From Lutraria lutraria (Eukaryota > Mollusca > Bivalvia > Venerida > Mactridae), in contig OZ026833.1 in assembly GCA_964023205.1 (NCBI GenBank), positions 6,164,138-6,228,137 on the forward strand: a stretch of DNA of 64,000 nt, read 5' to 3'. Position 1 is the first letter of the stretch; every line of letters begins with the position of its first letter. Made by a program: the position numbers and the translations under genes. Of the stretch, positions 48,409 to 60,194 are shown in pieces. The notes under the pieces were generated by a model that was given only the letters and a program-made list of their open reading frames with translations, was not told the DNA's origin and did no database searches.

Positions 48409-51261
48409 ATGTCGAAATCTCAGTGGGATGAACTTAAAGGCCTGGTATGTATTTTGTTGCTAATATGTTGTTAAAACAAGTAGAATACTGTTAGCTGACA
48501 TCTTGTACAGTACAGTAATAATGGTCTCAGTTTCCACTTACAGTACTAACTTGGCAGAAAATGAGAAATAGATTTTCTGGTAGATTAAAGCTCAAGTTTA
48601 CACTTCTTCATGTATTATCTAGTTATGTGTGCATCGAAGTTTGAACACCTTGAAATAAAATATTTGGTGTTACTCAGCAGCTTAATTCTGTAGAATTTTT
48701 GGAACTAGCCCTACCAGAGACGTATTATTATACGTCTCTGGCCCTACTAACTAGGTTTTCCGACTGGCCGATTTTCGTGTACGAATTTGGAAAGGCAATC
48801 ATGTGCAGAACGGGGCCAAGTCGTAAAAGTATCTCATCGTCACAAACAGTCTAATTAGTTAGACTATTTGAGAACATGACCCATACCCTTGGGATTGGGA
48901 ATTTCAGCGGTGTTTTGTTAAAAATTGGGAATATATGTGTGACTGGTGCACAATATGTGTGACTGCACAGGCCTTTTTATGCTATTTTTTGGTCCGGTAT
49001 TACGATACGTTCCCCAAGTAAAAAGGTATATTATTTTTTTCCCCACTGAGAAAAATTTCCCCATATTTAAAAAAAATCATTTGAGATACATGCACCTATC
49101 GAAAGTATTTCAAGACGCAAATTCCCCTATCAAGTGGACCCGACACCTGTTCCCCGAAACATTAAAAAAGGGCTGCTGCAATTCTGCAATGTATAAATGA
49201 ACACAAGCTATCACTGTCCTTGATGGGAACTTTCATTCATTACTTAAATACTTTCCCAAAATTATTTTACTGCAGTCACTCAAGACAAGTACAGCTTATT
49301 ATTTATAGTAGTTCAACTAATTAAACTGTTCAGTGTTTGTGACAGTGTGATATTCTTTTGTTTAGCCCACCCTACATAGGCTGAGAGGATGTCTCTCCCA
49401 AATTCATTTATGAAATTCAACAACTGGAAAGCCAATTAAATTAGTAAGGCTAGATTTAATGTAGTTCTGGCTTCCAAAACTTTAAAAGCCGCCTTTTTAA
49501 TATTTTTTTGCTTTTTATGCGGCATTAAACCCGTCCTATCACAGTGTAAATCGGGTACGCTGAAGAATTTAAGCTATAAATTATATATATAGATTTAATG
49601 CAGCAATTCAATCAGGGACCATTACACATATGGTCCCAGGTTCAATTAAACAGGTGTTTTCTTTATTTATGTACTTGTAAAGGGTGCCTTCTCCGTCTTT
49701 GAGATCATAAATTCTGCAATTTTCCTGAAATTTCCAATTCACTCCTTGAAATTTCATTCCCGAAATTGGTTTCAGACGAGAAATTTTCTAAAAAGAGGCT
49801 TCAACCTGCTATTTCATCCCTATATTAACAGCTAGGGTGCCTTCCTTGAAACATTAAGAAAATCCCTCTTGGATTTAGTACAAGGACTTATATACATACA
49901 TATATTTATACGGTAATTATATATGCCCTTGCTAATATGATGAATTTGGGTGGGCCATATACCGGTACTTTAGCTGGTAGGGACAACACCTAGTAAAACC
50001 GTCAGATTGATTGGACATTATATTGGTTCATCAAGCCTTTGTCTACGTACTGAGCTCTTTTAATGGTTTAATTCTTATATTTTTCAATGCCATCATCAGT
50101 TCAGGATGATGCCCATTCTGGAAGTGTCCTGTCATATTTTTTTTTATTAAGTAGTCTTATTTTTCAGAGTACTCAGACCACAGCTCATTGAGCTCATATG
50201 ATCTGTTTTAAGTGTGAGGCATAAGTATTAGTTTAAGTGTGGCTTGTGGAAGAACAGTCATTCATATAGTGTAGTGATAATGTTTTGTGTAAACTGACAT
50301 TAAGTTAACTTCAAGATTATGTTCTTGTTTTTTAATCCAAATGTTATTTATGTATTTTCAGTCATGGGAAGAGGCAGAAAAGCAGATTAAAAAAGACTAT
50401 CCAAACATCAGTGTAGGTTAATCTTGTGAACCCAACTCTCTACAGTATTTCAAATATTAAGTGCATTGCCATGTTTAATATGCATGTACAGTACAACCTC
50501 TGTAAAGCAACACCCTATGGGAGCTGTAAATATTGACCATTGTTTAGAGGTTATTGCTCTACAGAGGTTAAATTTATAGTAAATATCAGCTTAGGGAAAT
50601 TTTGAAGGTGTTGTTATAGAGATTGTTGCTCTACAGAGGGTCGCTCTGGAGAGGTTGTATTGTGCAGTCTAACCTGTGTCAGAGGCCACCACTGAATAAA
50701 GACCACCCTGTGAATAAAATCCATTCTTTTATATAAAAAACTGTCATTGATTATTACAGTCATTGTATGAACAAAATTACCTCCAAAATAAAGGTCACCT
50801 ATCAATAAAGGCCGTATTATATATTTCCTAAAAGTGGCCTTTGCTCACAGTTTTGACTGTATACTACTGCTTTGGCATCTTCCTAGATAATTTTAGCTCA
50901 TGTTTTATTATGTTGACTAAATAATTTGACCTTTCACTTCTGGTGGATTTATCTTTGTGTCTATAGTGAATACTGTTCAGTTGTAGTTACACACTTCTAA
51001 AATGCTTGTACACTTTGTATAAAATATTTATAACTCTTAGATTAAAGGATTTGTTCTGAAAGCATGAATATTATGTGCTAAATTTCATGGCTACAAAACA
51101 GTTATTTGCTATTCAAATAAATTAAAAAATAATGAAAAAATGTGTTTTAGGTTCAAGTTTTACCAGAAGGCTCTATGGCGACAATGGATTACAGGGAAGA
51201 CCGTGTTAGGTTAATTATTGACAAAGATTCAAAAATTGCTCAAACACCTATGATTGGATGA
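48409..51261 (+). CDS. Potato inhibitor I family (CI-2/eglin c-like) serine protease inhibitor
   Basis: This is a 65-residue protein in three exons: 48409-48444, 50362-50412, 51151-51261 (phases 0/0, stop TGA). Residues 13-25 (SWEEAEKQIKKDY) form the family helix. Residues 36-49 (GSMATMDYREDRVR) are the exposed inhibitory loop, followed by IAQTPMIG, the usual C-terminal strand. By alignment with barley CI-2 from memory, the scissile bond is Met41-Asp42, and Arg47 and Arg49 are the loop-bracing arginines. A P1 Met usually goes with subtilisin, chymotrypsin or elastase-type targets; that is family knowledge, not shown here. There is no signal peptide or cysteine, so the product looks cytosolic. 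AATAAA at 51376-51381 fits a poly(A) signal. Confidence 0.92.
48714..48741. repeat. 28-bp palindrome between GCCCTA repeats
   Basis: CCAGAGACGTAT-TATT-ATACGTCTCTGG has perfect 12-bp arms. GCCCTA flanks both sides, like a tiny insertion with a target duplication. Confidence 0.85.
49462..49589 (+). mobile_element. Short retroposon, copy 1
   Basis: It begins TAGTTCTGGCTTCCAAAACT and includes GTACGCTGAAGA and an AT-rich tail. It is flanked by an 11-bp direct repeat TAGATTTAATG (49451-49461, 49590-49600). It is closely similar to 60224-60326. Confidence 0.75.
50487..50664. mobile_element. GCAACCTCT-type MITE
   Basis: TACAGTACAACCTCTGTAAA to TCTGGAGAGGTTGTATTGTG. It abuts an AAGGCC-type MITE in intron 2 of the inhibitor gene. 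Confidence 0.7.
50664..50862. mobile_element. AAGGCC-type MITE abutting a GCAACCTCT-type MITE
   Basis: GCAGTCTAACCTGTGTCAGA to TCACAGTTTTGACTGTATA. Its left end directly joins the right end of the other MITE at 50487-50664. Confidence 0.7.
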
Positions 51262-53617
51262 CTTCAGATCACCATGACAACCGAAAAGACTACAATGTTG
51301 AAAGTCCCATGTGTAATAATACTATATACATGTACCTTATATATCTAGGATAATTTTTATTTTGATTGTTTAGGAAATAAAATTATGTGCATACATGTAG
51401 ATACAATCAATGATTTGAAATTTAGAAAAATAATCAGTTGTTTAGACCTGTATGATCTTCAAGGGTATAATTATGTTATCTGCAGATTAACAATACTGTA
51501 TTCCTAGAAAATTTTGTTGATATTTCGCCTTCTTTGTAGAGAATTAGAATTTTGGTAGAGACAAGCATTTGCACATTCATAATGATCATAACATTATGCA
51601 TACTTAGACCTGCCTGTGTATTTGTTAGATGTGAGCTTTTTCGCTGCTAAAATGCATGCTCATTGAAAAATGCTCAATATCATGAAAACCGCCAACCTAA
51701 AATGCGCGAAGTCACCCATAGGAATCCAGGTTATAGTCATCTTCTAAATCTTAATCATTCTGGCGCTGCTGTTTGCCATGGAAAATATGACCATTTTACT
51801 GTTAAAAGAATGTTATTGTTATGTATTAAAGACTTAAGTTTGAAAAAGGTTAATCATATTTTTGACTACCATAGCTTTCTTTTGTCCTGTAATTATTATG
51901 GTGCTAATATGGCATTCTTCTGCAGACTGACTTGTTTGAAATTGTCAATTCAATTTGAAGTTGCTGTTTTGTCAATCATTAAACTAAAGTGTACTTATTT
52001 GGTTGAACAGATGACTAATTTGTATTCAGACATTTTAACGTGAAGATTTTGGAGTTGTGCTTTTTTCTCAGTTGAGAAATTCTTTCATTTTTTCTCAGGT
52101 GCAATATTTTCATTTCTTTGTGCAATTGTTATCATTGTGTCATATTATCACATTTTTGCCATATAATGCTGGACTTGTAGTATATATGGCATTAAGTTTA
52201 TCTTCAATGCTTCGTACATGTATTAAGTATCTCAATAATAGTCAAACCTCTCTATAAAGTCCACCTGTTAGTTAAGTGCTCATTATAATTGGTAATCTTT
52301 ATTCATAGGTTGAAATAAATTCTTCTTACTTGTTCCTGAAATAGAATACCTGGTCTTCATAGGCATGTGGTCTCTATTCATTCAGTGTCATTATCTTATG
52401 TTCGGCAGTTTACATACAATACATATCATAAAATGGATTATATTCCCATGTCTTAAGTTATATTATACATGTAGTTTATTTTAATAAAATGAATGATAAA
52501 TGAAAACTATGTTTTTTATCTATTACATGTACATGTAGTTGTTTAAGAACTGACATCTTAGCTAAGACGTCACATGTCAGTGAAAAATCCAGTTGTAGAC
52601 AGTAACTGTTCATCAATTAATCTGCAGCACAGGAATTGTAAACAGAACAAGCCCGCCTGGTTAGCTCAGTGGTTTGAGATTGGTCTACCGATCAAGAGGT
52701 CATGAGTTCAAACCTGGGCGAGGTTAATACTGTCACTAATTTTGACCGACATTACATCAAATGGTAAATTGTCCTCCACCTCTGAATTACTAGTAAGTGG
52801 GGTAGTGTGGTAGTAGCTTCAGTGCAGACAGAATATGGTTAGTATTTGTTAAGGCCTAAATAAATTCCAGGGAAGCATGCAGTTGTTAGAATAACTGCCT
52901 GTCACGATTATATAAATGAAATAATGTTGAAAATGGTGTTAAATATGATGGAATAAATAAATAGAACAACAACAAAGATTCACATATATTTTATACCATA
53001 AGAGATTCATAAAAGAAGTTGAGCATGTAATACAAAGGGAGATGACTCATTCAATAACTGACAGTATTTTCCATGACATCTCACAATCAGCACTTCTTTG
53101 AAAATCATTAATTTTATAGCCAAACTTATTTGGAAAGGGGCTAATTCACTTGTAACCTATAATAAAATTCATGACATCCGAAAATTACAATCCGAAACCC
53201 CTCTGTCCCCCTGGTTCCTAGAGCCCTGTATAAGGAATGAAGTAAAAAATGGTTTGATTGAAAATTGAACTACAAACAACAGTACAAGACCTCAGAAAGT
53301 TCATAGTACTCACATGACAACCTGAGTATACATTTGATGGAGAGTTGAGTTTGGAGTTTTTAATCTCTAACTTAATTCATAAAATACCGGTAAACAGAAA
53401 TGGACAAAAATCTTCCAGTCTACATACATAGCAACTTTTTACAAAATCAATAATTCTCAAATTCAGAACTAACAATATTTTCAGTTAGCTTTGTGGCTTG
53501 ACTTTTAACTCAGAAATTCTATAAGATTTTTTACATTCACAGACCCTAAAGAAATCAACATATTTCATAGGACGTCGTTTATTTAATACCAAGTGTTCAT
53601 ACGCTTCAGATTTTCCA
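51262..53617. other. Convergent 3' flanks of the inhibitor gene and NXT
   Basis: There is no supported coding exon. It includes the inhibitor 3'UTR with AATAAA at 51376, a possible degenerate AAGGCC-type MITE near 52241-52390, and a tRNA-headed SINE at about 52648-52985. A minus-strand AATAAA lies at 53583-53578, just after the NXT stop. Confidence 0.55.
52648..52985 (+). mobile_element. tRNA-headed SINE
   Basis: GCCCGCCTGGTTAGCTCAGT is a clear A box and GAGTTCAAACCTGGGCGAG a clear B box. The body runs on to an AAATAAATAAAT tail near 52970. Acceptor-stem ends and an unbroken tRNA fold are not seen. Confidence 0.65.
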
Positions 53618-56600
53618 TCAGTTTTTTTCCTGAAATCTGAATGACTCGTTGATAATCTTCCACACATTATTTTGTGAAGTCAATATAAAGTTTTGATGGA
53701 ATGACCTGATGTTACCCTTGGTGTAAGTGACTGTACCGTATGTTTTCACTAATATTGTAAACTGCCCTTGTGAGACACTATCTGAAAATAAAATAAATAC
53801 AGACATTAATTTCTATGTTACACAGTCAAACCTGTTTAAATGACCACCTCTAAATAATGGCCACCTCTAAATAATGTCCATCTCTAAATAAAGGTCACCT
53901 CTAAATAAAGGTCACATCTAAATAATGGCCACCTCTAAATAATGGCCATCTCTAAATAATGGTCACCTCTTAATAATGTCCATCTCTAAATAAAGGTCAC
54001 CTCTAAATAATGGCCACCTCTAAATAAAGGCCACAATGTGAATAAACGCCTATTTTGAGGAAAAAATTCTCATCTGAAACCAATATGCGGAATGAAATTT
54101 CAAGGAGTGAATTGAATAATTGGAGAAAATTGCATGAATTCAAAGAAAATTTTCAGACAGGAAGGCGCCCTTTACAAGCTATAACTATGTAATCAAGACA
54201 ACCCCTGTTTTCAGAGAGCAAGGGAGATAAACGCTGTATGAAGTAGAAATAGTTCTCATTTAAATCAATGATAAACCTTACCAGGCAATGGTTGACAGTC
54301 CAATGATTCTACTTTATGTTCTGTTGTAGGTAAATCTTCCAGTGACTTGAAGATCGCCTCTTTCCCTTTATGTACATTTCCATTCCAGGTGGCTTCTGCT
54401 GCATCCTGGTATAACTTTGGAAGTATCTATAAACAGGATAACAAATTTTAGCAAACACATCACAATTAGGCCTACCCAAATAATGGATTGTTTCTGGTTA
54501 CCCAACCAACCCTAATTTTTCCTGTGACCCTAGAATTTTTATTTCGCCCAAGGAACAGTACATACATTTTCTCACTTTTTCTACCTTTCCACACACTTTC
54601 AAGAGCCAAAAAAACCTGGAATTACCTAACCTACTTTTATTACTCATGTATTAACCAGAAACAAACTTTTTTTTGGGGGGAGGGGCCTAAATATGTAAAT
54701 GAGTTCCACTGGGTATATTCCAAGCAATCATGAGACATGCAATTTCCAACTATGCAGTTCCATAAGATTAACAAAGTTACTTATTAAGTATTCAAATTTC
54801 TTCATGTGATAGCTAGTTGGGATGCACATGTGTTTTTTCACAGGGCTCAACAGGGCTCCTGAGTCATTTGGTGACTTTATCTGCCAATACGATGGAGGCA
54901 GACCTACGACATACACCTGGGTAGAACCACTGACCTTCTGTAAGCTAGCTAGATAGCTCTTTCACAATTTAATTTGTCCGGTCCAGTTGGGATTCGAACT
55001 CACAGCAGTGAGGGTCTAGACTAAGTGATGATTAATTTAAGAATATTGACGAAAGCCTCTGATTTAGTACTGATATTCAGACTTTTCAGATTTTTTATCT
55101 TGTATAAAAGCAAGTTGGGAACTTGGAATGCATCAGTAATATACAGATTAAACAACACATCAATAAGGTCATACACCCCAGCTATCAGTCATAAGTAATG
55201 CAGTATCTCCTGTATATATAGTATCCCATTATGCTATCTAATGTTGAAAAAAATTAGTTTCGAAAATTTTGTGAAAACCTTGCAAAGCCCAAAATATGTG
55301 GTCTAAGTTGGATAGAAATCTATTGCAATTGTATATGAGTTATACAACTTGTCTACAATAACACTCATTTTTATCATGTACATTTTTCAAGTGCTACATA
55401 CATGTATACAATGTAGAAACAACCCTTTAATGACCTAATCTATGAATTTAATTACCGGTACTAGCAGAATGGCTTGTTAACAGCATAATCTAACTGATAA
55501 ACATTATCTCAATTACTTCTGCATATGGTTGAAACAAAAAGAAAACAAAGCCTGCTTATATATAATTTATGAAAAAACCTGCAATATATTACTTGAATAG
55601 TATCTTAATAATAAAATTTAAATTTACATAAACAGTCAAACCTGTGAACAAAGGCCACCCTTGGGAAAGACATTGTGACCTTTATTGACAAGTGGCCTTT
55701 ATTCATGACAAGTGGTCAGTTTGTTCTAAATAATCTATGATGTTTTTCAAAAAGATTAGGGGGGGGGGGTGGCCTTTATTTGGAGATGGACGCTAACACA
55801 GGTTTGACCATATATTATAATTACTAAAAACATGATTCATATAAGTAAACAGAATCAAAATACATGTAATAATTTGTCAAAGCAACAGCTTAAATGCAAA
55901 CATGTATAAAACCACTCTGTTCTAACTAGTGTTCTAACATGAAGTGTCTGTTCTTCATATTTTTTTATCAGACAGCATTTTTCATAGCTATGTCATTTCT
56001 ACTACTAGAGTAATGCATTAACTAACTGTTCAGTCTGTCTAGTTTTATAGCAGACTAAGCCTTGAAGAACAATTACAATATTCATACAGTCATGTGCATA
56101 ATCAGGACCTAGGTTATACAATCTACACATAGACCAAGCTGGTGTGGTGTCAAGAACAAAGTTAATTCTTATACATAATACATACACTAAACCATTCATA
56201 AATGTTTGATAGTAATACTGAAATGTAATTAATACATGATTATAGGTATGTATAAATGTGCAAGAAATTTGGAATGTAATACTGTGTTACTAAATTGTAC
56301 AGAGAACAAGTATAATATATTGTAAACAGTAAATGCACAAAATCCATCGTTAATATAAATTATATTCTTAAAAGAAAATCTTAAAAGTAATTGTTAAGAT
56401 AATCATTCTCTATAAAGATGATTACCTTGCAAACAGAATATATATTATATACATGTAACTAAACAGACTAAAAAAACTTGTAAATCACAGGCATTCCTGA
56501 CCAAAAAAAAAAGAAATTCAATTCTATAGAATATAAGCAACAAACAATTAAATAGAATGGTATAAAACTTAACAACATATCACATTGTTGTATAGAACTC

Positions 56601-59592
56601 CACATCACAAGATAGGGGACTCAGCACATATACATATGATGATTTCAATAAAGTATCAATAAATAATCATGAATATTGGTCTTCAAAATTGTTAATATCA
56701 AAACAACCACCAAAAGATTGTAAGTCATATAGTGGACAAGAACAGCAACATCAATATTCGTCATAGTCATCATAATCGTCATATTCATCATAGCATAGAT
56801 CGCTCTTCATCCTTTTCCGGTTCAGTAAATCTGTCATCAGAATAAATTCACCGACACGTCGAGGAATGTGAGAATCAATCATCAACTTCTCCACGATGTC
56901 AATGATTTCAGTCAGATATAACCGCCTTAATTTTAACCTACACATATGCTGCAAGGATCTAGGATTGTAAAAATAATTATAAATCCAATTAACCAACTCC
57001 TCGTCTTCTTTCACGGTGCAAGGTAGACTCTTGGGTTCGATTTCCGATTCAAAAACTGGAAAACCAGCCAACATAAGTAACTGAATCATTCCATCATCTC
57101 CACGAGTAAAGGCAAGTTGCAATGCATTCATAGGATTATTCTGATCCTTAAAGCTAGAATAATTATCAAAAGCACAATTTTTACTCAACAATAACTTAAC
57201 AATACAGATATCATTGTTATCTACTGCATAGTGAAGTGGAGTAGCTCCCAATATTGTGCTTATGTTGACATCAGCTTTGTGGTCCAAGAGAAGCTGCACC
57301 ATCTTCTTGTTCCCATTAGAGGAAGCTCTACAGAGTAATGACATGTTGAATTGTTTATGGGTGTAGTTTACACTTGCCCCATACTCCAACAGCAATGGGG
57401 CTATTGAGATGTTGTTTTCACAAACAGCAACCCACAATGGTGATATACCTTCACTGTCCAGTGAATTAGCATCAGACCCAGCAACCAATAAATCTTTTAC
57501 ACTTATATCTAGACTCTTAGCAACAGCAACATGTAACACAGATTTTTTACTAGGATTTCTATAATTAACATCAGCCCCTGCATTAATTAATGCCCGTACA
57601 GTATCTGTATTAACAGTTTTATTCTTACTGATAGCAGTCATTAATGGACTACTGATATCAGTGTTTCTGTTAACTTCAGCACCAGCCTTAACTAAGGTAT
57701 TAACCAACCATGTACTCTGCCAGACACCAGCCGCATAATGTAATGGAGACATATTGGATAAAGGACATAGATTTGTATCGCACCCAGCAGAGATAAGAAT
57801 TCCGATTGTCCACCTATAATTATTTACCATAAAAACTGTCTGCGATCTGTATATAGCTTTCATTAAAGGAGTTAACCCTTGTTTGTTCTGTTTGTCTTTC
57901 AAGCTATTGTCATACTCTAATAAAACTTGAACACATTCAAACTGACCATGCTTACACACAACATGCAGTGGAATTTCCCCTTTCTTGTCTTCAATGCTTT
58001 GATCAGCACCAAGATCTAGCAAGCATTTCACTAACTGAAGTTTTCCATGTTGACCAGCAAAATGTAGAGCTGTACGTCCTTTGTTATGCAAATCAATGAA
58101 GTTTTCATTAAAAATATGATTCACATTTACTTTACCACTTCTAACAAAACTATTCATTAACTCAACACAGTTTTCATCCATTAGACTGTCATAAAATTCT
58201 TTAATAACATCTTTACCCTCTGGGATATTTATCACACTTTCCATAGCATGGAGATCTTCCTTGCTTGTGTCTCCAAAATTACCATCAGTTGAAGCCATTT
58301 CGCTCAAATGGTTTTGCAAACTGAAGTCTCAATGTAGTGGAAAATCAACAGAAGAGACCAAATGCACAAGTGACGCTTGTCAGCAAAATGGTCCGCAATT
58401 GTGTGTAAAAGATGAACAGCAGAACAACTCAGAAGTGATACAATGTCTGAAAGTTTAATCACAAGCATTCGGAAAATGTTACTAAAAATGTAGAATAATG
58501 CAGTTTATGCTCAAAACTTAAGTCACACTAACATAACCAAACGTTTTTATATATGTACCACCACCCGTTTATGAAAGAGGCTCGGACTTCGTTTTTTGCG
58601 TCCTATTGGTTTTCCATGTATGTATGGATAGAATTTCAAGGTCCTGTGAGTGTGACACTATGTTAGTACATGTATGCATAAAGTTGGATTTTATTAACCT
58701 GTCAAAACTGAATAATTACACATTCGCTGAATGCGATTATTTCTAGCTTAGTACCACAGTCAATAGTTTTCATAAATTTTATTTTTATGGAATGTTCCAT
58801 TCCACACATTTATAATTATAAATAAATTATGACATTATCATTATGTTGCGCATCGTTAAATACATAGTACATTCAACAACCGGTAAACCGAATTATCATT
58901 TAACTTACGAATATAAATTAATCAAACGTCACTATAGCTAAAAATAAATGCAAGCATTGACAGTGAAATTATGCAGCTTTGACGTTTTAATAAAATCGAC
59001 AACCAGATAAAACATCAATAATAATTACAGTTTACACTGAGTGAGTTCTATCTTCCTTTAATGCCAAACCCCTCACGGGAATGTAGGCATGAGTTAGTGA
59101 GTAACGAAAAAAATAAATTTCTGCACAACTTATCCATGCATCATTTTTTACAAATATGAACGTAGTCACTAAAATATTATGAAGTTCAAGTAGATACATA
59201 CATGTCTCTTTTTGTCCATAGTTTCATAATACAGTTTTGAAAATTCTTGTGCCGCTTTGCATGCTTGTTCAGCTTTGAGATCTCCCTCCTAAAAGAAACA
59301 AATACTGTTCTATCAGAAATTATGCTACATAAAATGAACAATTCTTAACTACTGGAGATAGCTTTATTACACAATGTAAGATAAAACGGTTCCTTAGAAA
59401 TTAACATTTCAGTAAAATATGGTATCCGAACTGACTCGTCCGAAAATTGTTTCACTTGAAAAAAACAAAAAAACAAAGAACAACAGCCATCATGTGACAA
59501 AATCGTATTTATTAACATTTCTTAGTAATCAAGCTAACGATTCGAGGAAAATTAATACATTTAAATAAAAGTATTACCTCTAAATGAGCCAT
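53618..59592 (-). CDS. NXT1: NTF2-related export protein (NXT1/2, p15)
   Basis: NXT pairs with the TAP/NXF1 receptor in nuclear mRNA export. Exons from the start: 59578-59592 (MAHLE), 59202-59288, 54282-54426, 53618-53781 (stop TGA); phases join to 136 residues (I recall 140 in human). It is a single NTF2-like domain: EQACKAAQEFSKLYYETMD is the first helix, ATWNGN the strand turn, and NQNFILT...VWKI...FRFQE the hallmark C-terminal end of NXT. The symbol could equally be NXT2; invertebrates usually have one co-orthologue. Intron 2 (54427-59201) contains an intronless ankyrin/SOCS gene on the same strand. The start lies about 1.2 kb from the divergent TPR/SGNH gene. Confidence 0.93.
53822..54060. 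mobile_element. AAGGCC-type MITE expanded into a 17-bp minisatellite
   Basis: The left end ACAGTCAAACCTGTTTAAAT leads into eleven 17-bp units (53844-54030), then CCACAATGTGAATAAACGCC. The right end is lost or blurred. Confidence 0.75.
53844..54030 (+). repeat. Minisatellite, 11 x 17 bp
   Basis: The unit is CCACCTCTAAATAATGG with point variants. Eleven units fill 187 bp with no length change. It lies in the last NXT intron. Confidence 0.93.
54845..55025 (-). mobile_element. SINE copy (CTGTTAAAGC family)
   Basis: In reverse it has the tRNA-like GTGAGTTCGAATCCCAACTG and the body CAGAAGGTCAGTGGTTCTAC. It is the reversed relative of 14935-15112. Confidence 0.55.
55632..55813. mobile_element. AAGGCC-type MITE
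   Basis: ACAGTCAAACCTGTGAACAA to CACAGGTTTGACCATATA. It includes a G-run at 55760-55769. Confidence 0.75.
56751..58298 (-). CDS. Ankyrin-repeat and SOCS-box protein (ASB-like), intronless
   Basis: This is a single uninterrupted reading frame of 515 residues. The first ATG (MASTDGNFGD) at 58298 is preceded by an in-frame TGA at 58331-58329, so the start is well supported. About ten ankyrin repeats span residues 73-430, for example GRTALHFAGQHGKLQLVKCL and GATPLHYAVDNNDICIVKLL. A SOCS box follows at about 445-492 (PRSLQHMCRLKLRRL ... IPRRVGEFILM). ASB proteins recruit substrates to Cullin5-Rbx2 ubiquitin ligases through Elongin B/C; that role is inferred from the family. The C-terminus is an odd Asp/Tyr-rich tail (CYDEYDDYDDYDEY). 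The gene sits in intron 2 of NXT on the same strand. The lack of introns suggests retroposition, but no poly(A) remnant was seen. I cannot assign a numbered ASB. Confidence 0.9.
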   Translation of the reverse strand: MASTDGNFGDTSKEDLHAMESVINIPEGKDVIKEFYDSLMDENCVELMNSFVRSGKVNVNHIFNENFIDLHNKGRTALHFAGQHGKLQLVKCLLDLGADQSIEDKKGEIPLHVVCKHGQFECVQVLLEYDNSLKDKQNKQGLTPLMKAIYRSQTVFMVNNYRWTIGILISAGCDTNLCPLSNMSPLHYAAGVWQSTWLVNTLVKAGAEVNRNTDISSPLMTAISKNKTVNTDTVRALINAGADVNYRNPSKKSVLHVAVAKSLDISVKDLLVAGSDANSLDSEGISPLWVAVCENNISIAPLLLEYGASVNYTHKQFNMSLLCRASSNGNKKMVQLLLDHKADVNISTILGATPLHYAVDNNDICIVKLLLSKNCAFDNYSSFKDQNNPMNALQLAFTRGDDGMIQLLMLAGFPVFESEIEPKSLPCTVKEDEELVNWIYNYFYNPRSLQHMCRLKLRRLYLTEIIDIVEKLMIDSHIPRRVGEFILMTDLLNRKRMKSDLCYDEYDDYDDYDEY

Positions 59593-60114
59593 CGATATAT
59601 TTAATTGTCATGTGATTAGTGTCAATAACTAGAATGTTACAGTTAAAATCCGGTACCCGGTCGAACGCGGTTATATATCTGATCAGTTACAGGTTTGTTG
59701 ATCATTGCCAGGTTACGTTCATTGGTGTAAGCTCTTTATGTGTAAAGTATTGTCACATCAGTGGTGAAACACGTGCATCATGTGATCCTATTAATATTTA
59801 AGACTAAAATATTGCAAATAAATTACAGCATTGTATTTTCCATGCAATATGCATCGTACTCAAACAAAAACGTGCTTGTTCATTTAAAATAAAATAATGA
59901 TGTATGTATATGTAAAGAGTCAGTAATAGCAGGGATGCTGGTAAAAGTGACATCAATAGATTGTCACATCAGATCTGAAGTGACTGGCATTACCAATCAT
60001 GTGGTTTATACTTTCTGTTTCAAGCAAAACAATGTCTTGTGTATAGCAGGGACACTTGCAATCTGATTAAAATCATATCATCAAACCCGCTACGCTATAT
60101 ACTTTAGTCAGATT

Positions 60115-60142
60115 GGGACACTTGTATCTGAACAAGTGTCCC
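60115..60142. repeat. Perfect hairpin, 10-bp stem and 8-nt loop
   Basis: GGGACACTTG and CAAGTGTCCC flank TATCTGAA in the NXT-TPR/SGNH intergenic region. Confidence 0.85.
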
Positions 60143-60194
60143 TGACTGTAGCAGTATTGTATATAGTATTGGTATGAAAAAATTGGTTGTGATA

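Noticed and set aside
51663..52043. 126-codon plus-strand frame after the inhibitor gene
   Set aside because: It opens with TTG rather than ATG, lies past the poly(A) signal and has no family features.
52648..52730. True tRNA gene
   Set aside because: A and B boxes are good, but acceptor-stem pairing is absent and a SINE body follows directly. The same argument applies to 39675-39745.
53844..54030. CRISPR-like array
   Set aside because: The 17-bp units are contiguous without unique spacers in a eukaryotic intron; it is a minisatellite.
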